The notes under the pieces: generated by a model | What the model was told of the DNA's origin: nothing | The model's input: the letters and a program-made list of their open reading frames with translations, nothing else | The model's database searches: none | Shown: one piece after another, positions 20,022 to 29,395 of the stretch | How the letters are laid out: each line of letters opens with the position of its first letter | Position numbering within the stretch: the stretch's first letter is position 1 | Position numbers and translations under genes: made by a program | Assembly: GCF_021560015.1 (NCBI RefSeq) | Contig: NZ_CP073588.1 | Location: 1,054,001-1,118,000, forward strand | Reading direction: 5' to 3' | DNA from: Shewanella vesiculosa | Lineage (GTDB): Bacteria; Pseudomonadota; Gammaproteobacteria; Enterobacterales; Shewanellaceae | DNA: 64,000 nucleotides

Positions 20022-20390
20022 ACGTCTGTAATTTAGCTTACACATTCAGTGATAAGTAGATAGATAAAAAGCTGAAAAGATAAAATCCCTCGCGCTCAAC
20101 TTGAACATCAGGCGTACAGGCGCAGGTTAATTTGATGATACATCACGTATTGCTCTTAATATTGTGGGCTGATTTTAGATATAGCCACAATATGCCATGC
20201 ATGAGTTAAAGGCCTGTAATGAGCTTGGTGTGAATTTGGTATGAAGTTGATATTTTAATCGGGTTGCACTGCAAGGCATCGCAATGATTGCTAAGCAATA
20301 GCATCATCTGGAGGGCTAAGAGATTAAAGGCTAGGCTAGCCCAAGCTTATAACGCAAGATTATTCTTGCGCTACAGGCTGTAAAGGGGAC

Positions 20391-20875
20391 TTATTGAGCA
20401 GGATCGTCTACTTGAATTTGGCCGACGTACAATACAGGCGCCGCATCAATATCATTTGCATCCATCATGGTGGCGATGCGCTCAACGGCCGACAATAATT
20501 GGCTTTGTTCCCATTCTTCAAGATTTTGATAACGCATAATAAAATGCTCTTGTAGCGGTTTAGGTGCACTGTTTAATAATGTTTTACCAGCATCACTCAA
20601 TGACAAGTGTACTTTGCGCTTGTCAGTTTCACTGCGCGTTCTAATCACCATACCACGATTTTCGAGTCGATCAATAATGGTCGTCACTGTCGCCGCACTT
20701 AAATTAATCTCTTGCGCTATTTTTTTGCTAATGGTGCTTCAAGTTGATCCACTTTCTGCATAACCATTAATTGTGGTCCAGTCAGACCGGATAGTTTATT
20801 TAATTGACGCGAGTGAATATCAATAGCTCTGATCACTCGCCGTAATGAAATTAGTAGTTGTTCGTATTTTTCCAT
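20391..20875 (-). pseudogene. MarR-family regulator, frameshifted
   Basis: The N-terminal part starts at the ATG at 20875 (MEKYEQLLISLRR) and reads 52 codons to a stop. The rest is in another frame (IAQEINLSAATVTTIIDRLENRG, then the wing TRSETDKRKVHLSL) and ends at 20391. The break is in a run of seven T (20720-20726); eight would restore APLAKKIAQEINL, the natural continuation into the winged-helix domain. The whole protein would be about 161 residues. As written there is no functional regulator unless ribosomes slip on the A-run of the mRNA. What it controls is unknown; it is downstream of the torF-like and betaine genes on the same strand. Confidence 0.85.
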
Positions 20876-20937
20876 AATCCCCTCATAATTCACCACGCAC
20901 CATAACAGAATTCAGCTTATGACTCATGTCCAATATC

Positions 20938-20976
20938 AAAAAAAAGCAGAATAATGCTATAGACATTATTCTGCTT
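20938..20976 (-). terminator. Terminator of the betaine/TorF-like operon
   Basis: AAGCAGAATAATG and CATTATTCTGCTT pair perfectly around a seven-base loop; the minus strand continues with a T-run. It lies 25 bases behind the stop of the porin-like gene. Confidence 0.88.
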
Positions 20977-21000
20977 GGTTATTTTTTCAATTATGGCAAA

Positions 21001-21711
21001 TTATAAGCTAAAAGTACGCGCCACAGATACCACAGCACGAGTATCACTGATATCGCTATCTAGGCTGGTATCTTCTACAGCAAGGTTGAAATCAAAACCT
21101 TCCCAGCTTGTCATGTATTCTGCACGATAATGGTTGTAAGAATCACTGTCTCCCCATGCCCATTTATTTTCGTCTTGCGACGTTGAACGATCGAAGCTGA
21201 CGCGAATGTCATGACCTTCTGCAACAGTGAAGATATGGGCTGCCATCATGATGTAATGACCTGCATCAACACCAAAATAATCCCATGAGTACCAGAAGTT
21301 TAATTCACTTTGACCAAGCGATGAAGCATAACCAAACTTAGTGTATACCTCTGGATAGTAATACTCATCAGAGGCATCATCGCCGTGATATGTGTAGTAA
21401 GCAATACCCGCATCGAGCGATACTCGATCTGTTAATTCAAAATATTTACCAGCATAAAAATCAAGCTCTAGCCAAGTATCATCTCCGCCACCAAAGTCTA
21501 CGTTTGATGCCCAAGCACCGACATACCAACCATCATCGGCCGCGTAATCTAGGCTAGCTTGTAGTGCTGGGCTATTATCTGTTTGGCTTACACCATTAAA
21601 AGTGTAATCAGACGTTGCATTAACCGTTGTGCTCAGTTCTCCTGCCATGACAGAAGTGGGTAGGGTAAATAAACTTAATAAGGCTAACTTTTTTATTGTC
21701 GTGTTCATCAT
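21001..21711 (-). CDS. TorF-family putative outer-membrane porin
   Basis: A 236-residue protein with a clear signal peptide (cleavage near SVMAGEL). It is followed by alternating, aromatic-rich beta strands (DGWYVGAWASNVDF, WLELDFYAGKYF) and ends in a terminal aromatic strand (VSVARTFSL), as expected for an outer-membrane beta barrel. It belongs to the same family as the torF product at 52801 and shares the DYTFNGVSQT / DYVFRGESET start strand. It begins 24 bases after the choline transporter gene and should be co-transcribed, suggesting an outer-membrane pore for choline or betaine; that role is inference. Confidence 0.82.
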   Translation of the reverse strand: MMNTTIKKLALLSLFTLPTSVMAGELSTTVNATSDYTFNGVSQTDNSPALQASLDYAADDGWYVGAWASNVDFGGGDDTWLELDFYAGKYFELTDRVSLDAGIAYYTYHGDDASDEYYYPEVYTKFGYASSLGQSELNFWYSWDYFGVDAGHYIMMAAHIFTVAEGHDIRVSFDRSTSQDENKWAWGDSDSYNHYRAEYMTSWEGFDFNLAVEDTSLDSDISDTRAVVSVARTFSL

Positions 21712-21735
21712 TATTCCTTGGATTGTTTTTATTGT

Positions 21736-22953
21736 TTAGTCTGCTAATTCGATTTTAGTAAAATCGATTTTATTTTCTTTTGGAGAGCGTTCAATATCCC
21801 CGACCGTACGATGGTGCGATTTCAAAATGTATATGAAACAGCTTAATATCAAGCCTATAGCCAGTGCGCCTACTAATTGAATCTGTAAAAAGTCTAGTTT
21901 AAATAATAAGGTTAAGCCACTCAGTACAACAATATTACCAACGATATAAGGAACTTTACCAAAACGTTCAACAGTGATGTTCAAATTGTCAGTATATAAA
22001 CGAACGAGTGAATCTAATGAGTTAATTACAAATGTTATCCCTACTACTACCATAGCAAGATTATAAAACCCTGAGGTATCGAGAGCGTTTGCACTGTAGT
22101 AATACAACACTGTAAACCAAATCGCGATCGGGATTGAAGGGAATACCATCATAGCCAGTAACACTTGATAGGTTTTCATACCACCCACAAAGCGTGCAGT
22201 AAATTGACCAATCATAATGCTCCAAGCAAACCACCAGAACAGGTAGAACTCATGATAATCGTTTATCGGTAGTACAAAGTTATGAATGTTAGCAAAGTAG
22301 TCGCCAATTAATGCAAATGTAGTGAAAAACTCACCGACACTTGAGTCATCGGATAAAAATGCACCAGACCACATAACGGCGATTAAGCCTAAGAATAACC
22401 AAGTACTGCCTAAACTGAGATAACGAACATAGCGAATACTGGTGCTTGAATACACTGCTGCAGCAATAACCATAAACACAATGAGGTAGAAGCTGCCGAC
22501 AATGCTTTCACCATCACCTAACTGTGGTAAATACCAAGGTAAATTGCTTAATAATAAATAAGCGGTGAAGGCACACGTACCAATGATGACGATGTTATTG
22601 ATAAACTTAATCAGTGGAATTTCAAAATACTTTACTCTGGGTTCAATGACACAGAAGTAGAAGCAGGTTAAAAAGTAAAATGCCCAAATTAAGCAGGCCC
22701 AAAAGCCAAACTCAATTGCCAGTGGATTAGTAAATCCATATTCTGGACTGGCAGCTAAATCGGCATAACCGGCAAACTCAGTCAACGGGAACATGATTAA
22801 ACCTACATCAAGCCCGGAGGTGAACAAAATAGCAATAAAGGTAAACTTACGTACTGGGGTGACACCAATACACTGCATGTTACCCCAACGATAAATCACA
22901 AATGCGATTGCGGCAAAAGTAAATAGAATACCTATTGATAACCAGGTCGTCAT
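21736..22953 (-). CDS. BCCT-family transporter, probably choline or betaine uptake
   Basis: A 405-residue membrane protein with about ten hydrophobic helices. The family signature is visible as FWWFAWSIMIGQFTARFVGG, the tryptophan-rich helix of betaine/choline/carnitine transporters. It is shorter than the usual 500-residue BetT/OpuD proteins and lacks the long C-terminal osmosensing tail, ending soon after the last helix. AAGGAG precedes the ATG. It stands between betA and the porin-like gene, so choline is the likely substrate. Confidence 0.8.
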   Translation of the reverse strand: MTTWLSIGILFTFAAIAFVIYRWGNMQCIGVTPVRKFTFIAILFTSGLDVGLIMFPLTEFAGYADLAASPEYGFTNPLAIEFGFWACLIWAFYFLTCFYFCVIEPRVKYFEIPLIKFINNIVIIGTCAFTAYLLLSNLPWYLPQLGDGESIVGSFYLIVFMVIAAAVYSSTSIRYVRYLSLGSTWLFLGLIAVMWSGAFLSDDSSVGEFFTTFALIGDYFANIHNFVLPINDYHEFYLFWWFAWSIMIGQFTARFVGGMKTYQVLLAMMVFPSIPIAIWFTVLYYYSANALDTSGFYNLAMVVVGITFVINSLDSLVRLYTDNLNITVERFGKVPYIVGNIVVLSGLTLLFKLDFLQIQLVGALAIGLILSCFIYILKSHHRTVGDIERSPKENKIDFTKIELAD

Positions 22954-23112
22954 TTTTTGGCTCCTTGTTGTATGTTTTTAATGCCATAGAACAATTTTTA
23001 AAGGCAAAATGCCCTCAAGCCTTAAGTATCGTGTTGACGATAGTTAAACCCTGATAGATTGATCTCAGCTAAATTGGCCATTTACAATTGTGAAGGTTGG
23101 CCACAACCTGTT

Positions 23113-23142
23113 ATTGATGTGTATATAGGAATACACATCAAT
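23113..23142. repeat. Perfect 12-bp inverted repeat between betA and the BCCT gene
   Basis: ATTGATGTGTAT and ATACACATCAAT flank ATAGGA just behind the betA stop. A second small repeat (GGTTG / CAACC) lies at 23095-23108. The first could attenuate read-through or protect the betIBA mRNA end; there is no T-run. Confidence 0.65.
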
Positions 23143-23151
23143 GAATGAGGG

Positions 23152-24846
23152 CTAATCGGAATGTCGTTTCGGAGCTTGTAAGCGTTGTGATGTTTGCCAA
23201 TGCTTAGCAATAGTCACTTTTGCTAAACTGGGTGCCAGTGGCTTGTTACCTAAAATAATGTCGGCAGCACGCTCGGCAACCATGATGGTCGGTGAGTTCA
23301 AATTCCCATTAGGAATAGTTGGAAAAATAGATGAGTCAACGACTCTTAAACCGTTAATACCGTGAACTTTCGTTTCTGAATCAACCACGGCCATATCATC
23401 CTCACCCATTTTGCACGAGCAAGAAGGGTGATAGGCACTTTCAACTGAGCTTCTGACAAAACGGTCAATTTCTTCATCGGTTTTGACCGCTAAGCCTGGC
23501 TGAATTTCTTCACCACGATATTCATCTAAACCCGGTTGATTAATAATTTCACGGGTCAAACGAACGCACGCTCTAAAACCTTCGATATCATCTTGATGTG
23601 ACAAATAATTGAACTGAATTTGTGGGGCAACCTTGGCATCATTTGATACGACCGTGACTGCACCGCGGCTTTTAGGTTTGTTGTGGCCAATATGCACTTG
23701 GAAACCATGGCCCGCAAACGCTTCTTTACCGTCGTAACGCATTGCAGCAGGTAGGAAATGATATTGCAGATCTGGCCACTCTAAACCGGCTTTTGAGCGG
23801 ATAAAACCACAAGACTCAAAATGGTTAGTTGCGCCTAAACCCGATTTATTTAAAATCCATCGCGCACCAATAAATAATTTGCTTAATGGATCTATCTTGC
23901 CATTAAGCGAAATCGGTTTTAAGCACTTAAATTGGAAGTAAAACTCTAAATGGTCTTGCAAGTTTTGGCCTACACCAGGCAATTGATGAACTTGCTCAAT
24001 ACCTGCACTCGCTAATGTACTGGCATCGCCAATGCCCGACAGTTGTAAAATATGCGGCGAACCAATAGAACCTGCTGATAAAATCACTTCTTTATTGCAG
24101 TTAACATCAATTAACTCGCCTTTACGTTCGTAACGAACGCCAACAGCCGTTTTGCCTTGCATAATTACTTTATGTACAAGCGCATGAGTAACCACGGTTA
24201 AATTCGAGCGTTTCATCGCAGGGCGAAGGTACGCATTGGCTGTAGACCAACGCACGCCGTTTTTAACTGTCATGTGCATTGGGCCAAAGCCTTCTTGCTG
24301 ACTGGCATTGTAATCACTCGTCGCTAGGTAACCGGCATCGACACCTGCATCAACAAAAGCTTGATATAACGGGTTTTTCATCTCATTACCGTTATTAACT
24401 GCTAATGGACCTTTATCACCGCGATAAACATTACCGCCAAAAGACCAGGTTTCAGCTTTTTTAAAGTAAGGCAGACAGTGAGCATAATCCCAGTCTTTTG
24501 CACCTTGTTGCTGCCACTCGTCAAAATCACGCGCATGGCCACGCACATAAACCATGCCATTAATGGATGATGAGCCGCCGAGTACCTTGCCTCGAGGGCA
24601 ATGCATACGACGATTATCTAAATGGGGCTCTGCTTCTGTTTCAAACTGCCATGCATACTTTTTGGTATTCATCGGGATAGATAACGCCGTAGGCATTTGA
24701 ATAAAAATGCTTTTGTCGCTACCTCCGGTTTCAAGTATGAGGACTTTATTGTCTGGATTTTCCGTTAAGCGGTTGGCTAATACACAACCTGCGCTTCCGG
24801 CACCGACAATAATATAATCGTATTCATGAGATATTTGCGTAGACAT
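23152..24846 (-). CDS. betA: Choline dehydrogenase
   Basis: A 564-residue FAD enzyme of the GMC oxidoreductase family that oxidises choline to betaine aldehyde at the inner membrane. The FAD motif [18 protein letters not shown] is at the N terminus. GMC signatures ([20 protein letters not shown] and [17 protein letters not shown]) are intact, and the catalytic-region [12 protein letters not shown] is near the C terminus. The ATG at 24846 has GGAG ten bases upstream; a longer open frame upstream overlaps betB and is not supported. It starts 13 bases after the betB stop. Confidence 0.96.
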   Translation of the reverse strand: MSTQISHEYDYIIVGAGSAGCVLANRLTENPDNKVLILETGGSDKSIFIQMPTALSIPMNTKKYAWQFETEAEPHLDNRRMHCPRGKVLGGSSSINGMVYVRGHARDFDEWQQQGAKDWDYAHCLPYFKKAETWSFGGNVYRGDKGPLAVNNGNEMKNPLYQAFVDAGVDAGYLATSDYNASQQEGFGPMHMTVKNGVRWSTANAYLRPAMKRSNLTVVTHALVHKVIMQGKTAVGVRYERKGELIDVNCNKEVILSAGSIGSPHILQLSGIGDASTLASAGIEQVHQLPGVGQNLQDHLEFYFQFKCLKPISLNGKIDPLSKLFIGARWILNKSGLGATNHFESCGFIRSKAGLEWPDLQYHFLPAAMRYDGKEAFAGHGFQVHIGHNKPKSRGAVTVVSNDAKVAPQIQFNYLSHQDDIEGFRACVRLTREIINQPGLDEYRGEEIQPGLAVKTDEEIDRFVRSSVESAYHPSCSCKMGEDDMAVVDSETKVHGINGLRVVDSSIFPTIPNGNLNSPTIMVAERAADIILGNKPLAPSLAKVTIAKHWQTSQRLQAPKRHSD

Positions 24847-24859
24847 TAATTGGTCACTC

Positions 24860-26326
24860 CTAAAATGGGCTTTCAAGTGACTGCATACCAACGTAAACAG
24901 CTTTAATTTGGGTGTATGCTTTCAAGGTTTCAGAGCCATTCTCGCGGCCAATACCAGACATTTTGTAACCACCAACCGGCATTTCTGCTGGTGAGGCACC
25001 ATAAGCATTGATCCAACAAATACCAGCTTGAATTTGATGAATAACCCGATGAGCGCGAGTAATGTCTTGGGTAAACACCCCAGCCGCTAAGCCTAGATGT
25101 GTACTATTAGCACGTTTAACGACTTCGTCTTCATCAGTAAAGGTCAATACCGACATGACTGGGCCAAAGACTTCTTCTTTAGATAGCGTCATTTCATCAG
25201 TGCAATCAGTAAAAATTGTTGGCGCGACAAAGAAACCATTTGGCGCATTGTCAGGCTTTAATGCACTGCCGCCCGTTAACAAAGTCGCCCCTTCTTGTTT
25301 ACCAATCTCAATATAATCAAGCACTTTTTGTTGATGATCACGTGAAATCAACGCGCCGAAATTAGTGTTAGGGTCCATTGGGTCGCCGCAAACAATATTC
25401 TGCTCAGTACGTTCTTTTAAACGTTGAATAAATTGTGGATAAATATCTTGCTGCACAAAGACTCTCGTACCATTGGTACACACTTCGCCTTGCGTATAAA
25501 AATTGGCTAACATTGCCGCAGAAACGGCATTTTCAACATCGGCATCGTTAAATATTATCAATGGCGACTTACCACCAAGTTCCATGGTTACGTCTTTAAG
25601 TGTTCCCGCCGCAGCTGCCATGACTTTTTTACCGGTACCGACTTCGCCTGTGAATGACACTTTAGCGATATCTTCATTACTGGTTAGCCATGCGCCCACT
25701 TTACCGTCACCTTGAACAACGTTAAATACGCCATCTGGTACGCCAGCTTGTGTGAATATTTCTGCCAAACGCATTGCACCGCGTGGTGTTTCTTCTGATG
25801 GCTTAAAAATCATCACATTACCGCAAGCGAGCGCAGGTGCCGCTTTCCAACAAGCTATTTGCAGCGGATAGTTCCAAGCACCAATACCGGCACAAATGCC
25901 TAATGGCTCGCGACGAGTGTAATAAAAGTCCGCTCCAACAGGTTGTTGATTGCCTTCAATACTTGGGGCAAGTCCGGCAAAGAACTCTATAGAGTCGGCG
26001 CCAGTAACCACATCAACTACCGATGCTTCTTGCCATGGCTTACCGGTATCCAATACTTCACCTGCTGCAAGTTCATCATTTTGTTCACGTAGTAGGGCAA
26101 CGGCTTTTAATAAAATGCGGCTACGTTCGATTGGCGTCATTGCCGACCAAATTGCAAATCCTGCTTTCGCGCTCGCAATAGCCGCCTGTTGTACTGTTTC
26201 GGTAGCAACTTCAACTAAATAACTGACATCACCAGTCGCAGGATTAATAACCTCGAAGGTTTCTCCGCTACCATTTGAAATGTATTTACCGTGAACATAA
26301 TTTTGGTATGTAATTAACGCTGACAT
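24860..26326 (-). CDS. betB: Betaine-aldehyde dehydrogenase
   Basis: A 488-residue NAD(P)-dependent aldehyde dehydrogenase that converts betaine aldehyde to glycine betaine, an osmoprotectant. Motifs include the cofactor loop [12 protein letters not shown], the general base in [10 protein letters not shown], and the nucleophilic cysteine in [11 protein letters not shown]. Its start overlaps the end of betI by 13 bases, so translation of the two is coupled. betA follows directly. Placement fixes the substrate better than sequence alone would. Confidence 0.96.
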   Translation of the reverse strand: MSALITYQNYVHGKYISNGSGETFEVINPATGDVSYLVEVATETVQQAAIASAKAGFAIWSAMTPIERSRILLKAVALLREQNDELAAGEVLDTGKPWQEASVVDVVTGADSIEFFAGLAPSIEGNQQPVGADFYYTRREPLGICAGIGAWNYPLQIACWKAAPALACGNVMIFKPSEETPRGAMRLAEIFTQAGVPDGVFNVVQGDGKVGAWLTSNEDIAKVSFTGEVGTGKKVMAAAAGTLKDVTMELGGKSPLIIFNDADVENAVSAAMLANFYTQGEVCTNGTRVFVQQDIYPQFIQRLKERTEQNIVCGDPMDPNTNFGALISRDHQQKVLDYIEIGKQEGATLLTGGSALKPDNAPNGFFVAPTIFTDCTDEMTLSKEEVFGPVMSVLTFTDEDEVVKRANSTHLGLAAGVFTQDITRAHRVIHQIQAGICWINAYGASPAEMPVGGYKMSGIGRENGSETLKAYTQIKAVYVGMQSLESPF

Positions 26327-26922
26327 TCAATTTCTCCGTGTTGCACGATCGCAGCCTCAATAAAGGCTTTAGATAAAATTTGGGCTTGCTTAAAATCTTC
26401 TATCGGGGTGGAGCTCAGCGCGCTGCGTAACCAAAAACCATCAATCACTGCAGCGGTTTGCTTTGCTGCATTAATCGCTGCGGTATTGGGTAATAATTGC
26501 TTAAACGAAAAAAGCAGATTGCTGTATAACCGCTGACTATTAATATTTTGTAATCTTGCTAGCCCAGGATCGTGCATCGCTTGGGACCAGAAGCTTAACC
26601 ATGTTTTTGTCGCGGCATTTGAACGTTGTAATTCAGTAAAGTTTGCTTCCACTATCATCGAAAGCCGTGCTACTGGAGTTAATGTTTTGCCTGATGTTCT
26701 CGTCAGTAATGCCTGCTTTAATTCATCTAACAGAAATTTCTGCGTGGCTTCTATTAACCCTTGCTTGCCACCAAAATAGTGACTGATAATTCCCGATGAC
26801 ATTCCCGCCAAGCCACTAATGGTATTAATCGTAGTGTGTTGCAACCCATGACGTTCGACTGACATTAACGTGGCATTTATCAGCTGTTGTTGTCTGACGT
26901 TTTTCATTATCGGTCTTGACAT
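26314..26922 (-). CDS. betI: TetR-family choline-responsive repressor BetI
   Basis: A 202-residue regulator. The N-terminal helix-turn-helix (about residues 25-47, [20 protein letters not shown]) and the following [10 protein letters not shown] are typical of BetI. BetI represses bet genes and is released by choline. It is the first gene of the leftward bet operon, and a perfect 11-bp dyad stands 29 bases upstream of its start. Confidence 0.93.
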   Translation of the reverse strand: MSRPIMKNVRQQQLINATLMSVERHGLQHTTINTISGLAGMSSGIISHYFGGKQGLIEATQKFLLDELKQALLTRTSGKTLTPVARLSMIVEANFTELQRSNAATKTWLSFWSQAMHDPGLARLQNINSQRLYSNLLFSFKQLLPNTAAINAAKQTAAVIDGFWLRSALSSTPIEDFKQAQILSKAFIEAAIVQHGEIECQR

Positions 26923-26950
26923 AAAAGGGGTCCGTTATCTGTATTAAGAA

Positions 26951-26976
26951 TTATTAATTGAACGCTCAATTAATAA
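26951..26976. promoter_or_regulatory. Candidate BetI operator
   Basis: Arms TTATTAATTGA and TCAATTAATAA flank ACGC without mismatch. The core ATTGAACGCTCAAT agrees with the BetI site as I recall it (ATTGAACGTTCAAT). Its position just upstream of betI fits repression. Confidence 0.75.
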
Positions 26977-27585
26977 GTATGCTAATGATTAGTGCTGTAA
27001 CTATCAAGCTATAATTTGATATAGGTCACAACAAATGGGTTGTAAAATAGGGTAGGAATGCGATTATTTTCTGTAAATATATGTTTTACATAGGTTGATT
27101 GTTGCGATCTTAACGTTGATCTTTTTTTGTTAAAAACAAAAAAATTTTACATGAAATCATTACAGCTGCAGTTATTTTTGGATTTTTTATAAAAAATCGA
27201 CATCATCGTAACGTCGATATTTGTCATCAATAATCCTTTATTGATGAATCGTTATTGATGGTTAACATCTAAGAAAACGTTAATCTGAAACCCACTATCG
27301 TAATCTTTAGTTATCGATCGTCACCATTTTTAGGACGCAACATTTAGAGCTAATGGGGGTTAACATTTACAGGCAAGTGCCTATCTGATGCACTTAAGTC
27401 ATTAGCCAGATTAACTGTAAGGCTCAATATAATTCTGCATCGATGTCAGTGATTCATCATTGAAAGGGAGTGGCTTGTGAGTAACTGGCGATAGATAGGT
27501 AAACAAGTTCCATGCTATAACCTTATACAAGCTTATGATCTAAGGTGTAGATATTAAGATTGTTAACTAAGAAACCATTAAATAT
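26977..27585. other. Intergenic region with several palindromes
   Basis: 609 bases without a supported gene. It contains an 18-base perfect palindrome at 27181-27198 (GATTTTTTA and its complement) and a 10-bp inverted repeat at 27224-27247 (TCATCAATAA / TTATTGATGA, loop TCCT). Neither has a T-run on its own; they may be operators or folded RNA. Confidence 0.55.
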
Positions 27586-27705
27586 TCAATTATCAGGCGT
27601 TAACTAAGTGGTTAAAGATGGGCAGTAGACGATCAATGATTATCTTAACGCTTTATTATAATGGTCAATTATCAGGTGTTAGCTAAGAGGTTAAAGATGG
27701 GAAGT
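27586..27705 (+). repeat. Tandem duplication of a gene start region
   Basis: 27586-27626 and 27665-27705 (79 bases apart) share 37 of 41 positions by eye: the same leader, ribosome site and the start codons ATGGGCAGT / ATGGGAAGT. The left copy starts a frame that ends after about 22 codons; the right copy starts the intact small membrane protein. Confidence 0.75.
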
Positions 27706-27903
27706 GCATCAATGATCATGTGGAGTGTTCTATTTGGCGCTATTGGTATGGGTTATTTTGTTTTTGGTAAACGCCAACGTGCGATTGTCCCTTTGTGTAT
27801 TGGCATCGCGTTAATTGTGTTTCCTTATTTTGTTGCCAGTGTCACTAGCTTACTGATTATAGGCGTTGTTTTAGTTGCGATACCCTACTTTATCCGGCTT
27901 TAG
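27697..27903 (+). CDS. Small membrane protein of unknown function
   Basis: 68 residues from the ATG at 27697, which has AGAGG upstream and matches the duplicated start; a longer frame opens at 27661. Two or three hydrophobic helices fill the whole length (MWSVLFGAIGMGYFVFGK, then IVPLCIGIALIVFPYFVA, then LLIIGVVLVAIPYF). GKRQRAIVPL between the first two helices is a basic cytoplasmic loop. Small proteins of this shape are common in Shewanella genomes, but I know no function. Confidence 0.6.
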   Translation: MGSASMIMWSVLFGAIGMGYFVFGKRQRAIVPLCIGIALIVFPYFVASVTSLLIIGVVLVAIPYFIRL

Positions 27904-28318
27904 TCGTGAGTATATGCCACGATTTAGCATCAGAGTTAAATCTGACCATTGCTACACCAGTGGCTTTTTATGCTCCAAAGAAAGTGGCTCCAAATAAAGG
28001 TTTAGCATTTTTAATGTTTGGTTGAATGGGCTTTAAGATTGTACCCTCATTACAGTCAATCACCTGCAGTGGGCTTATGTGCAGATACTGTTTCGGGACG
28101 CTTTACGCCGTCCATGGCCGCTTGTATGCCTTGGAATATATAGATATACGTGAAAGGCCATGGTCAGAATCGGTGAAGTCAGCTTTGTTGTACTCGTAGT
28201 CAGAATCCTTAAACATAATTTCATCAATGCTTTCTTTTTGCATAATATGCTCAAGCATTCTGACTCTTGTTGTATTGTTAGTTACCTATTAGGGAAAATA
28301 TCCTTCAAAAAGAAAATC
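27904..28318. other. Intergenic region
   Basis: 415 bases. No frame is convincing. A short stretch (27960-28030) could be a decayed coding fragment, but it is too short to assign. Confidence 0.5.
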
Positions 28319-28840
28319 TTAGAATTTACTGATTGCAGCAAGCAGACTTTGATTGAATGTCTTATCAGTAACGACGCCTTCCTCTAAGTCAAAATTATCA
28401 AAAAAGCTTGGTAATGATATAGCGGCTATTACTGTTGCTGCAAAGTAGGGCGCTGATGCTTGCGCTGCGGCTAAGACACTTTGCGCTCCTCCAGGACCTG
28501 GCGAGGTGGACAGCATAAGAATCGGTTTATTTTGAAAGACTTTCATGTCTATTCGAGATGTCCAATCGAACAGGTTTTTATAGGCTGATGTATATGAGCC
28601 ATTGTATTCAGCGAATGACATCACGATAGTATCTGCTGCGCCAATCGCGTTATAAAAATCGTGTGCTAATTGCGGAATACCAAATTCAGTTTCTCTGTCT
28701 ACGCTGTATATGGGCATTTCAAAGTCATGAATGTCGATTAGCGATATATCTGCGTTGTTGATTTGCTGTGCGGCATAAAAAGCCAATTTTTTGTTAATAG
28801 AGTTTTTGCTGTTGCTTGTGCCGAAGGTCAGTACTTTCAT
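28319..28840 (-). CDS. NADPH-dependent FMN reductase-like flavoprotein
   Basis: A 173-residue flavodoxin-fold protein. It opens with KVLTFGTSNSKNSINKKLA, the FMN phosphate-binding loop, and has FAEYNGSYTSAYKNLFDW, the family's flavin-contacting motif, then STSPGPGGAQSV. Relatives reduce FMN, quinones or azo dyes with NAD(P)H; the partner here is unknown. It stands alone between two long noncoding stretches. Confidence 0.82.
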   Translation of the reverse strand: MKVLTFGTSNSKNSINKKLAFYAAQQINNADISLIDIHDFEMPIYSVDRETEFGIPQLAHDFYNAIGAADTIVMSFAEYNGSYTSAYKNLFDWTSRIDMKVFQNKPILMLSTSPGPGGAQSVLAAAQASAPYFAATVIAAISLPSFFDNFDLEEGVVTDKTFNQSLLAAISKF

Positions 28841-29300
28841 TTTAATTTCCTGTGATCAATATTATTTCAAGTGTGCAGTATAGATTGCTTTTTAAGGGTG
28901 GCGCGCCTATCAGCGCGAGGGCTAAAGTAACACCGCCATTAGTAAGTAAAAGTCACTGTATCCCAGCTTGGCGATGTATAGTGGTCAAGTGAAGTTAGCC
29001 ACTATTTGTAGGTAATTCAATTACTTTTTCATATTAAAGGTTATTCGAAATCATTCTGACTTATAAAATAACTAACACACTTCTATCCCTAAACGAGTTA
29101 TAAAGTGCTCACACTGTATTGCCAGCGACGATGAACCAATATGTCTAGGCCGTAAACATATTCAAACGTTATTCCGTCATCGATCAATCTTGAGATAATT
29201 TGTATCTACTGTTGAGACTTTACTATTATCTATTTCATTCGTTTCTGATGTGAGTCACCAGGTTGCTGATATTTGTTCAAACATTTGTGCCGATAGTGAT
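28841..29300. other. Intergenic region
   Basis: 460 bases upstream of the FMN reductase gene and downstream of pepO. I see no gene; the left end must hold the leftward flavoprotein promoter. Confidence 0.5.
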
Positions 29301-29336
29301 AAAAAATGCCAGTCAGTTAACTGACTGGCATTTTTT
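29301..29336. terminator. Bidirectional rho-independent terminator after pepO
   Basis: A 36-base perfect palindrome centred on GTTAAC, with an A-run at the left and a T-run at the right. It lies 60 bases behind the pepO stop. Confidence 0.9.
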
Positions 29337-29395
29337 CATTGTGATTTATGCGTGTTGTAACTAAGACAACTTATTGCAGGTCTTTACTCACTAAA

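Larger units (their letters stand above)
19801..20124 (+). repeat. 141-bp tandem duplication behind the tRNA operon
   Basis: Copies at 19801-19941 and 19984-20124 differ at three positions by my count. Each copy begins with a rho-independent terminator and ends in a piece resembling the 3' half of tRNA-Leu. They are separated by 42 bases that include a copy of the tRNA-Leu 3' end. The pattern fits unequal recombination in an ancestral array of repeated tRNA-Leu genes. The rest of the gap up to 20390 holds a small hairpin (CGCAAGA / TCTTGCG, 20353-20370) and no gene. Confidence 0.9.

Noticed and set aside
19863..20045. 60-codon frame in the tRNA repeat region
   Set aside because: It runs through terminators and tRNA debris and has no counterpart in the other frame of the repeat; chance frame.
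28160..28387. 75-codon frame in the gap before the FMN reductase
   Set aside because: Overlaps the end of an intact gene on the other strand and has no ribosome site or domain.
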